Position numbers and translations under genes: made by a program. A stretch of 33,712 nt of DNA, taken from contig JBPCJC010000048.1 of assembly GCA_051005695.1 (NCBI GenBank), positions 1-33,712 of the forward strand, written 5' to 3'. Each line of letters starts with the position of its first letter. Positions within the stretch are counted from its first letter, which is position 1. Source of the stretch: JACCTI01 sp051005695. GTDB lineage: Bacteria > Verrucomicrobiota > Verrucomicrobiia > Chthoniobacterales > UBA10450. The notes below the pieces were generated by a model. It searched no databases, was not told the origin of the DNA, and saw nothing but the letters and a program-made list of their open reading frames with translations. Below are positions 1-6,551 of the stretch, piece after piece.

Positions 1-54
1 GGAAGCAACCCGCTTTGTTGGGTTTGTATGCGCGCGTGCCGCGCGAAAAACGTT

Positions 55-223
55 TGTCATCCCGACCCGCGCAGACGGCGGGGGACCTCTCCACCGGCGC
101 GACGGATCGTGCGCTGCCGGGAGCAAGGTTCCGGACGCGCGCGCCCGAAATGTCACCTCTCGTTAGGCAAAATGCCGACCGCTTCTGCGAGGTCCTTCGC
201 CGTCTGCGCGGCTCAGGATGACA
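55..223. repeat. long palindromic intergenic element (34-bp inverted arms)
   Basis: The left arm (55-88) and the reverse complement of the right arm (190-223) match at about 30 of 34 positions. Both arms begin TGTCATCC, share CCGCGCAGACGGCG and end GGACCT. The loop is 101 bp and holds one copy of the TCGTTAGGC word (160-168). No convincing protein is encoded across it. Short ORFs here have no recognisable domain. The outer TGTCATCCTGAGC-like end resembles dispersed intergenic palindromes of several soil bacteria; that comparison is from memory. A diverged half-arm appears at 30235-30258. The structure is seen directly; any function is unknown. Confidence 0.75.
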
Positions 224-230
224 ACGCGCT

Positions 231-596
231 TCACGCTTTCCGCGTGCGTTCGCCTTGCTCGATCAGTTTCCAAAACTCCCGCGTCTTCCCGAGTTGGTCG
301 TCTTCCGAAAGCATCGGGAGTTTTGAGCGAAAAAGGAAATCGCGCAGGGTGTTCTTGTGCAACACGCGATGGACGGTGATCCCCTCCTCGCGCTTCTCGA
401 AATAGATCCGGTAATCTTTCGCGCGGTAGCGATGAAGCTTTTTTCCCGCGCGCTCAATCACGCCGAATTTACTCTGGTCGAGGCTGTCCAGGTCCGTCGG
501 GAGAATCTGGAATTCCGCGAGCAGATCGAGCTGGAGGGTTTTCGGCAAAGCGGACATTTCCGCCGCGCTCAATTCATTAAAGATGATCTGGAACAT
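231..596 (-). CDS. RelE/ParE-superfamily-like protein
   Basis: A 121-residue protein with the compact, basic layout of RelE/ParE toxin-fold proteins: an N-terminal LPKTLQLDLLAEF helix, then a KKLHRYRAKDYRIYFE strand region and an IxVHRVLHKNTLRDFLFR segment. Such proteins cleave mRNA at the ribosome or poison gyrase, but many solitary homologues have no proven toxicity. No antitoxin ORF is visible beside it. Its ATG lies 9 bp after the alr stop on the same strand, so it is probably the last gene of that operon. The C-terminus extends about 25 residues past the usual RelE core. Family assignment is by overall pattern, so moderate. Confidence 0.55.
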   Translation of the reverse strand: MFQIIFNELSAAEMSALPKTLQLDLLAEFQILPTDLDSLDQSKFGVIERAGKKLHRYRAKDYRIYFEKREEGITVHRVLHKNTLRDFLFRSKLPMLSEDDQLGKTREFWKLIEQGERTRKA

Positions 597-605
597 CCGG
601 CGGCT

Positions 606-1703
606 TCATGAATACACCCGCGCTACCCGACTGCCAATTCCGGTGAAAATTTCCCACGCAATCGTGGATGCGCGTTCCGCCATTTCCCGCGCGCTGATTT
701 CTTCTTCGCCTTGCCGACCGATCAGCACCGCTTCGTCGCCCACTGCTGCGGCAGGCACCTCTGTAACGTCCGCCATCGTCAAATCCATCGTCACGCGGCC
801 GAGAATCGGGCAACGTCTTCCGCCGATCAGGACCGCCGCGTCGTGATTCGAAAGCGCGCGCGGCAGACCATCGGCATAGCCCACTGCGAGCGTCGCCACA
901 CGCGTCGGTCGCCGCGTGATGAAAGTGCGCCCGTAACTAATCGTATGTCCGGCGGGAATTTCGCGCACCAGCACGAGTCGCGTTTTCAACGAAAGCGCGG
1001 GCCGCAGTTGATCCTGAAACTCTGGTTGCGGCGCAATTCCGTAAAGCATCAGGCCCGCGCGCACGATGTCGAAGTGCGAATCGCCGAAGGCCATCACGCC
1101 GGCGCTCGGCAGCGCGTGAATTTTATACCCGCCCGGCAGCGCTTCGCGAATCTGAGCAAGCAGGGCGCGAAAGCGCGCCAACTGCGCGCGGGTAAATTCC
1201 ACCTCTTCATCCGCCGACGGCAGGTGCGTGGAGATGCTATGAATCGTTAGGCCGGAAAGACTGGCGATCGTTTTCAATTCCGAGAGCGCGTCGCTTTCCG
1301 CGATGCCCATTCGGCCCATGCCGGTATCGATTTTGCAATTGATCGCGACAGAATTCTTGCCGGCCAGTTTGCTGAATTCGCCCGCTTCGGCCGCGCTTGA
1401 AATTGAAGGAATGAATCCGCACCGCACAATCTCCGCCCGTTCCGCGGGCAAGGCTGGCCCGAGCACAATGACCGGATGCGGCACGACGGCGCGCGCCTCG
1501 AGTGCTTCCGGTAAATTGGCTACGCCGAAGAGATCCGCCTCCGCGGCCAGTGCCTGCGCCACACTCGTTAGGCCATGTCCGTAGCCGTTGGCCTTGATCA
1601 CGGCGAGGAGTTGACCTTTCGGCTCGAGGTGATCGCGCGCGACGCCGGCATTGTGACGCAATGCCGCCGCGTCGATCTCCGCCCAGCAACGATGCACGGT
1701 CAT
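606..1703 (-). CDS. alr: alanine racemase
   Basis: Fold-type III PLP enzyme that interconverts L- and D-alanine for peptidoglycan in the cytoplasm. It is 365 residues, the normal family length. The PLP lysine is K37 in AVIKANGYGHG. The second catalytic base is Y257 in HTISYGRTF. The C-terminal beta domain shows LAVGYADGLPR and LGRVTMDLTM. The ATG at 1703 is chosen because MTVHRCWAEID matches the family N-terminus and overlaps the tsaB stop as ATGA; an upstream in-frame ATG adds 28 residues that do not look like the family. It lies downstream of tsaB in a minus-strand operon. Two TCGTTAGGC words fall inside, both read as GLT on the coding strand. Confidence 0.95.
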   Translation of the reverse strand: MTVHRCWAEIDAAALRHNAGVARDHLEPKGQLLAVIKANGYGHGLTSVAQALAAEADLFGVANLPEALEARAVVPHPVIVLGPALPAERAEIVRCGFIPSISSAAEAGEFSKLAGKNSVAINCKIDTGMGRMGIAESDALSELKTIASLSGLTIHSISTHLPSADEEVEFTRAQLARFRALLAQIREALPGGYKIHALPSAGVMAFGDSHFDIVRAGLMLYGIAPQPEFQDQLRPALSLKTRLVLVREIPAGHTISYGRTFITRRPTRVATLAVGYADGLPRALSNHDAAVLIGGRRCPILGRVTMDLTMADVTEVPAAAVGDEAVLIGRQGEEEISAREMAERASTIAWEIFTGIGSRVARVYS

Positions 1704-2311
1704 CGGGCGATCGCGGCTTTCGGCTGCGTGATGTGCGCTTCGCGGAGATACATTGGTTCCAAAGGCACGTTGGTGCTGGCGGGCCATTCCTCGGCGGTGA
1801 TCGTCCCGAGAATTCGCGCAACCGGATGGTTTAAAAGCACTGACGGAAATGCGGGCAGTGGTTCGGCGGAAAAAATCGGGACGCGCACGTTTTCGAGACG
1901 TTCGGAAAGTTCATCGGCCGTGAAAAGCAGCGGACCTTCCACGCAACGCCGGCGCAAAACACGCGCGAAGAAAAACGATTGCCGGCGCGCGTCGCCGAGG
2001 ACCGCGTAGTCCGCGTCCTCAGTCGGCATCGCGCAAAGCGAGGGCAATCCGATCAGCTCCGCGCCGGTGGCGGCTTGTAAACCGGTGGCGGTGGCGATCG
2101 CGATCCGCGTCCCGGCATAGGAGCCGGGCCCGAGGCCGACGACGATCCGCTCGGGCGGGCGCCCGTGCGCGAGGGCGCGCTCGAGGTTCTCGAAAAACAG
2201 TCCGGAATGTTTGCGGTCGTTCGCGAATTCCGCGGCAAAAATTTCTTTCTTGTTTTCCATCCAGGCGATGCTTCCCCACCCGCTCGATAATTCCAGCGCA
2301 AGAATGTTCAC
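1700..2311 (-). CDS. tsaB: tRNA t6A biosynthesis protein TsaB
   Basis: TsaB is the inactive-kinase-fold partner of TsaD in making N6-threonylcarbamoyladenosine at position 37 of ANN-decoding tRNAs. The 203-residue protein opens with VNILALELSSGWGSIAW and carries GLGPGSYAGTRIA, the TsaB equivalent of GPGSFTGLRIG. Later segments such as VLGDARRQSFFFA and the C-terminal EPMYLRE fit the family. The start is GTG at 2311: it overlaps the tsaE TGA as GTGA and matches the family N-terminus; an upstream ATG would add 33 unrelated residues. tsaB follows tsaE directly, so two t6A genes are co-transcribed. Confidence 0.9.
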   Translation of the reverse strand: MNILALELSSGWGSIAWMENKKEIFAAEFANDRKHSGLFFENLERALAHGRPPERIVVGLGPGSYAGTRIAIATATGLQAATGAELIGLPSLCAMPTEDADYAVLGDARRQSFFFARVLRRRCVEGPLLFTADELSERLENVRVPIFSAEPLPAFPSVLLNHPVARILGTITAEEWPASTNVPLEPMYLREAHITQPKAAIAR

Positions 2312-2721
2312 GCGTTTACCTCGTCGATAGCGCGTTCGGTTTCGCTTTTCACCTGCAGAGAAATCCAGCGCGCGCGCGCCGGAATCAATTCGCGGAAGCG
2401 ATCGGCCCACTCCAGGACGCAGATGCCGTCGCCGTTAAGATAATCGTCGAAGCCGAGCGCGGTGACGGCGTCCGCAGATTCCAGTCGATAAAAATCGAAA
2501 TGATAAACCGGACACCGACCCCCAGGATATTCGTGCACCAGGGTGAACGTGGGGCTGGTAACTGCGGTATCGCTGCCGACGCCGGCGACCAGGCCTTTCA
2601 CGAATTGCGTCTTGCCCGCGCCGAGATCGCCGACCAAAGCGAAGACGTCGCCGGCGTTTGCGTTCTGTCCAATTTTCATCCCCATCTCAAGGGTTGCATC
2701 CGGACTATCGGAAATGGGCAT
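2308..2721 (-). CDS. tsaE: tRNA t6A biosynthesis ATPase TsaE
   Basis: TsaE is the small P-loop ATPase that binds TsaB-TsaD and drives the t6A catalytic cycle. The Walker A motif is GDLGAGKT at residues 31-38. SPTFTLVHEY, HFDFYRL and the C-terminal EWADR are all family signatures. The length of 137 residues is typical. The ATG at 2721 (MPISDSPDAT) is preferred because TsaE proteins begin near this Ser/Asp-rich segment; an ATG at 2745 would add eight residues. Either start overlaps the 3' end of thiL. The gene ends in a GTGA overlap with tsaB, implying translational coupling. Confidence 0.9.
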   Translation of the reverse strand: MPISDSPDATLEMGMKIGQNANAGDVFALVGDLGAGKTQFVKGLVAGVGSDTAVTSPTFTLVHEYPGGRCPVYHFDFYRLESADAVTALGFDDYLNGDGICVLEWADRFRELIPARARWISLQVKSETERAIDEVNA

Positions 2722-3595
2722 AACCGGAAAGCATTGGTATTGCACCGGGCGTTTGTGGTCTCGTTAGGCGACCAATCTGGGTGAGCGGTATTTTGCGAAA
2801 TTTCTTCCTCCACGCTTTCGCTAAATCGGCTGCGTCGGTCGCGGGAAGCGCGAAGAGGAGCTCGTAGTCTTCCCCGTCGGCAAGCGCTTGCGCCGCGGTG
2901 CAGCCGCGATTCCGCGGGACCGCAGTTTTATCAATCTCGAAACTGCAACCACTGGCGCGCGCCAGCCGGGTGAGGTCCGCACCGAGACCGTCGCTCAGGT
3001 CCATCATCGCATGCACCGGGAAACGATTCGTTAGCCAGCGCGCTTCCGAAATCCGCGGAATGAAGCGCAAATGTTTTCCGCGAATCGAGCCGCCCAGCCG
3101 CCCGGTGACAAAAAGTTCGTCGCCCATCTTTCCGCCGCTGCGCGAAACCCAACGCTCGCGCTCCACCGCGCCGGTGATGCTAACGGAAATGGTCACGGGT
3201 CCGTCGGTGCGGCTGGTTTCGCCGCCGACAATCGCCACGCCGAAGGCGCGCGCGGCTTTCGTTAGGCCACGATAAACCGCTTCGGTCCATGCGACCGAAG
3301 TGCTGGAGCGCGCGATGAAGGTGACGAGGGCAAACTGCGGCAGGCCCGCCATCGCCGCAAAATCACTCAACGGCCGAGCCATCGCTTTCCAGCCCACCTC
3401 GGCTGGTTTCGCCTTCGCGTCGAAATGAATTCCCTCGACCACGCAGTCGGTTTTCAACAAGAGCAGATTTTTCGCACCGGGAAATTCCGTGACTGCGCAA
3501 TCATCACCCGCGCCGGAAATCACCAGCGGGTGGCGCGGCAAATCCGCGAGAATTTTTCGCAGCAACCGGTCTTCACCGAGCGCCCGCAGGTTCAT
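2705..3595 (-). CDS. thiL: thiamine-monophosphate kinase
   Basis: ThiL phosphorylates thiamine monophosphate to thiamine diphosphate in the cytoplasm. Visible signatures in order: ISGAGDDCAV (Mg/ATP), LLKTDCVVEGIHF, KAMARPLSDFAAMAG, IVGGETSRTDGP, MMDLSDGLGADL and GEDYELLF. At 296 residues it is slightly shorter than many ThiL proteins. The ATG at 3595 overlaps the stop of the upstream CPBP protease as ATGA; the open frame extends 38 codons further upstream into that gene with no family similarity. Three copies of the TCGTTAG word lie within it, encoding RLT, WLT and GLT. The 3' end overlaps tsaE. Confidence 0.93.
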   Translation of the reverse strand: MNLRALGEDRLLRKILADLPRHPLVISGAGDDCAVTEFPGAKNLLLLKTDCVVEGIHFDAKAKPAEVGWKAMARPLSDFAAMAGLPQFALVTFIARSSTSVAWTEAVYRGLTKAARAFGVAIVGGETSRTDGPVTISVSITGAVERERWVSRSGGKMGDELFVTGRLGGSIRGKHLRFIPRISEARWLTNRFPVHAMMDLSDGLGADLTRLARASGCSFEIDKTAVPRNRGCTAAQALADGEDYELLFALPATDAADLAKAWRKKFRKIPLTQIGRLTRPQTPGAIPMLSGYAHFR

Positions 3596-4401
3596 GGCTG
3601 GAGCAGATCGGGGAACGCGAGCGCGGTCAGGGTGAGCGAATTGAAGAGCGCGTGCATCGTCATCGAAACCAGGATCGAGCCGCTCCATTCGTAAGCGATG
3701 GTGAAGCAAACCCCGAGGACGAAAAGGGGCGCGGCCGAGGGTGCGTGCGCATGGACCGCGGCGAACAGAAGAGAGTTGGTGACGAGCCCGGCGAAGCGGC
3801 CGAAGTAACGCTTGAGGACACCGTAGAGATAAAAACGAAAGACGAATTCTTCGACGATCGGGGCGACTGCGACCGCGAGGATGATGATGAGGACGCGCTG
3901 CTGCAAGGTCTGCGAGTCATTGAAAAGTTCGACGATCCCCTGCTTGCTCGAACTCCCGCCAAGAATGCGCTGGGTCAAAAGATCCGCGACCAAAATCAGT
4001 GGATAGGCAGCGAGTAAAAGAAGCGCGCCAGTGGTCAAAGTTCGCCAAAGCCCGAGCTTGGAAAATCCGGCTAACGAGTTCAGATCGCGCCCGCGCAGTT
4101 TCAAAAAAATCGCCACAAAAACGAAGAGCCCGGCGGAGACGAGGCCGTTAATGATGAGATCGTTGCTGTGCAGGACCACCTTACCGCTCTGCCCGGACGT
4201 GGCGGCATTGAGCGTGAAAAGCGCGGCCAGACCGAAAGCAAGAATGGCGTCGGGCCAACCAAATCCGCGGCCAAGCTCGGCCACAGGGCCATCATGCCGC
4301 GCGGCGATTTGCCGGGCGAGCGAGAGGTAAACGTAGAGCGCGCCGAGGAGAAAGAGGGCGTTCGCTACAGCCGCGACTGCGGTCATGAAGCCGTCGGACA
4401 T
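3592..4401 (-). CDS. CPBP-family intramembrane glutamic protease
   Basis: A 269-residue polytopic inner-membrane protein of the CAAX/Rce1-like (CPBP, Abi) family. The signature motifs are EEFVFRFYLYG (EExxxR), FAAVHAHAP (FxxxH) and MTMHALFNS (HxxxN), which form the glutamic-protease active site in Rce1. About eight hydrophobic segments are apparent, including one at the N-terminus. Family members process prenylated proteins or bacteriocins, or act in envelope maintenance; the substrate here is unknown. It lies 15 bp after sppA and overlaps thiL by ATGA. It therefore opens the thiL-tsaE-tsaB-alr run, probably all downstream of sppA. Confidence 0.87.
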   Translation of the reverse strand: MSDGFMTAVAAVANALFLLGALYVYLSLARQIAARHDGPVAELGRGFGWPDAILAFGLAALFTLNAATSGQSGKVVLHSNDLIINGLVSAGLFVFVAIFLKLRGRDLNSLAGFSKLGLWRTLTTGALLLLAAYPLILVADLLTQRILGGSSSKQGIVELFNDSQTLQQRVLIIILAVAVAPIVEEFVFRFYLYGVLKRYFGRFAGLVTNSLLFAAVHAHAPSAAPLFVLGVCFTIAYEWSGSILVSMTMHALFNSLTLTALAFPDLLQP

Positions 4402-4416
4402 GATCGCAACCGGCCG

Positions 4417-5424
4417 TTACGGCGCGTAGTAGCTCGGGAGAAAGTAAGCCCTTCCCGACTCGAGCTGCGGCATCAATTGATGCGGTAAAGTCAGCTCAAT
4501 CTTCGAGCTGCGGCTCTGGCCGAGCGCGCGGAAGATGCGGCCGAAAGCGAAGGGCGGACTATATTTTACGACCGTCGCATCGTTCGCATGCCCGAGCTCT
4601 TTCGCTTTGCGATAGGCGTCTTCGATCTGTCCGAGCCCGTCGATCAGCTTGTCGCCGAGCGCGTCTTTACCGGATAGAATCCGCCCGTCGGCGATGGTGT
4701 TGCGCAACATATCCGCCGGGAGATTGCGTTCCTTGGCTACGATCCCGAGAAATTTTTCATACGTGCCCATGACAAAACTCTGCACGTAATCGCGCTCTTC
4801 CGGAGTGATCGGGCGAGCGCCGTTGAGCATGTCCTTGAACTTGCCGCTTTTGAAAACCACCGAGGCCAGTCCGATTTTGTTGAAGAGCTGTTCGTAATTC
4901 AGTGTTTGAATAATGACCCCAATGCTGCCGGTGATCGTGGTCTCGTTAGCCATCAAATATTTTCCGCCGCAGGCCACGTAGTAACCACCGGACGCGGCTA
5001 ACGAGTCCATGTAAACCACCACCGGTTTTTTCGCGCGCGCGCGTACGACCGCGTTGTAGATCACATCGGAGGCGGTCACTTCGCCGCCGGGGGAATCGAT
5101 TTCCAAAACAATCGCGCGGACGTTGTCGTCTTCGCGCGCCTGTTCGAGCGCGAAGCGCAGATCGTCCACCATCGAATCGCCGACGTTACCGGGAAGCGAC
5201 GAGCTGATCACCCCGCGCATCAGGATGACGGCGATTTTTTCCGAGCTGCCTTTGCGGCCGCGATTGACCACGGTTTCGCGGAAGGTGGGAATGGATTCCT
5301 GCTCGTGCGAGTTACCCGTGAGCCGGCTGAAGGCAGTCACCGCGAGAATGATGTTGAAAATCACGCTCGCGCACAGGGCGACAAACAAAAAAATGCTCAA
5401 ACAACCGAGTTTTCGATTTGCCAT
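4417..5424 (-). CDS. sppA: signal peptide peptidase SppA (short, 36K type)
   Basis: A membrane-anchored serine peptidase of the ClpP/crotonase fold that degrades leftover signal peptides. It has 335 residues with one transmembrane anchor at about 8-32. The S/K dyad is visible: S145 in LAASGGYYVA and K197 in KSGKFKD. The 52-residue spacing equals the family's usual one. EIDSPGGEVTASD and TGSIGVI are also conserved. The ATG at 5424 (MANRKLGCLSIF) is chosen because it sits directly before the anchor; an in-frame ATG at 5565 would add 47 unlikely residues. It is divergent from the AT-hook ORF, with 139 bp between the two starts. Two TCGTTAGCC near-matches lie inside. Confidence 0.92.
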   Translation of the reverse strand: MANRKLGCLSIFLFVALCASVIFNIILAVTAFSRLTGNSHEQESIPTFRETVVNRGRKGSSEKIAVILMRGVISSSLPGNVGDSMVDDLRFALEQAREDDNVRAIVLEIDSPGGEVTASDVIYNAVVRARAKKPVVVYMDSLAASGGYYVACGGKYLMANETTITGSIGVIIQTLNYEQLFNKIGLASVVFKSGKFKDMLNGARPITPEERDYVQSFVMGTYEKFLGIVAKERNLPADMLRNTIADGRILSGKDALGDKLIDGLGQIEDAYRKAKELGHANDATVVKYSPPFAFGRIFRALGQSRSSKIELTLPHQLMPQLESGRAYFLPSYYAP

Positions 5425-5563
5425 GCCGGCTGCTAATTGACGGGAGAACCGCGAGAGGCACAAGCGGTTTTGAGCGAGTAACGGCGCCGATTTTCTAGCT
5501 CCGAAAACCAACGAGCAACACCGCCAACCAGGCGCTGGCCCGCAAGCTGCTATTTGAAGATTC

Positions 5564-5779
5564 ATGGACAGCAGTGGTCATCTCTCAGTCAGTGAATCCG
5601 CGGCCCGCCCGACCACGGAGGCGAAACGCCGGGGTCGGCCGCGCAAGCGACCGGTCGCGACGAACGGCGCTGCGCCCGTGGCTAAAGCACCCGCCGCAGT
5701 CGGCACGCTGACGCGGACAAAGAGCTTGCTGCTCGCAGCACTTCGCGTTTGGGAATTGAAGCAGCGCGGACTCGGTTAA
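5564..5779 (+). CDS. small AT-hook-like basic protein
   Basis: A 71-residue ORF whose N-terminal third contains KRRGRPRKRP, a textbook AT-hook (the RGRP core lies in the DNA minor groove). Ala/Pro-rich linkers follow, then a short amphipathic C-terminal helix (SLLLAALRVWELKQRGLG). Bacterial AT-hook proteins are often nucleoid-binding or regulatory. It is divergent from sppA and upstream of the ECF sigma gene. No strong ribosome binding site is seen before the ATG. The ORF could be fortuitous in GC-rich DNA, but the exact hook and the composition favour a real gene. Confidence 0.45.
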   Translation: MDSSGHLSVSESAARPTTEAKRRGRPRKRPVATNGAAPVAKAPAAVGTLTRTKSLLLAALRVWELKQRGLG

Positions 5780-5954
5780 GACCGCGTCCGAGTCTCAATC
5801 CGGCAGCTGCGCGCGTTGCGCAGCGTAGGGCAAATCCAGGCCACCTAAATCTCGCCGGCCATCGCCGTGTCGAAGCTGACACTGGGATTGAACGCGCGCC
5901 CTTGTTCGGAAAATTTGTTTAGTTAAAGAACGTCCCACGCCGTAAAATTCGGAA

Positions 5955-6551
5955 ATGGCGGCAAATCCCGATGCGTCGGAGCCCGGAGCACGGGCTGACG
6001 TGACCCAGTTACTGGTCAACTGGCGCGCGGGCGATGCTGACGCCCCTGCCCGGCTGATGCCGCTGGTTTACGAGGAGTTGCGCCGGCGGGCGCGGGATTA
6101 TCTCCGGCGCGAGCGGGCCGATCATACTCTGCAACCCACCGCGCTCGTCCACGAAGCCTACCTGCGGATGGTCGACGACAAGAGCATGAGCTGGGAAAGT
6201 CGCGCGCAGTTTTACGGGATCGCCGCGCACGTCATGCGCCGAATCTTGGTCGATCACGCGCGCGCTCACAACACCCAGAAGCGCGGCGGCCTAGTGCAAA
6301 AATTTACTCTCGAAGAAGCGCGTGCCTTGCCCTGCGAGAACACCGCGGACATCCTCGCGCTCGATGGTGTCCTGCAAAATTTCGCGCGCACCTATCCGCG
6401 AAAAAGCGAAGTGGTGGAGCTGAAATTTTTCGGCGGATTGGAGACGAAGGAAATCTCCGAGGTCCTCCAGGTTTCGGAAAAAACCGTTCTGCGCGACTGG
6501 AATTTCGCCAAGCTCTGGCTCTGCCGCGCGTTGAGCGAAGATGCCGCCTGA
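5955..6551 (+). CDS. ECF RNA polymerase sigma factor (kinase-associated type)
   Basis: A 198-residue extracytoplasmic-function sigma factor. Region 2 is recognisable in MPLVYEELRRRARDYLRRE, HTLQPTALVHEAYLRM and FYGIAAHVMRRILVDHAR. Region 4 is at VVELKFFGGLETKEISEVL with the helix-turn-helix ending VSEKTVLRDWNFAKLWL. This layout matches the ECF subgroup common in planctomycetes, acidobacteria and verrucomicrobia that is encoded next to Ser/Thr kinases instead of an anti-sigma factor. Its 3' end overlaps the kinase start at 6541 by 11 bp, so the two are translationally coupled. The kinase probably controls or is controlled by it; that is inference from family and context. Confidence 0.9.
   Translation: MAANPDASEPGARADVTQLLVNWRAGDADAPARLMPLVYEELRRRARDYLRRERADHTLQPTALVHEAYLRMVDDKSMSWESRAQFYGIAAHVMRRILVDHARAHNTQKRGGLVQKFTLEEARALPCENTADILALDGVLQNFARTYPRKSEVVELKFFGGLETKEISEVLQVSEKTVLRDWNFAKLWLCRALSEDAA

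Noticed and set aside
7..24. AACCC/GGGTT hairpin near the window start as a terminator
   Set aside because: Only five base pairs, and no T run follows.
5806..5824. GCTGCGC/GCGCAGC stem-loop after the AT-hook ORF
   Set aside because: Perfect 7-bp stem but no T run, so not called as a terminator; such stems are frequent by chance at this GC content.
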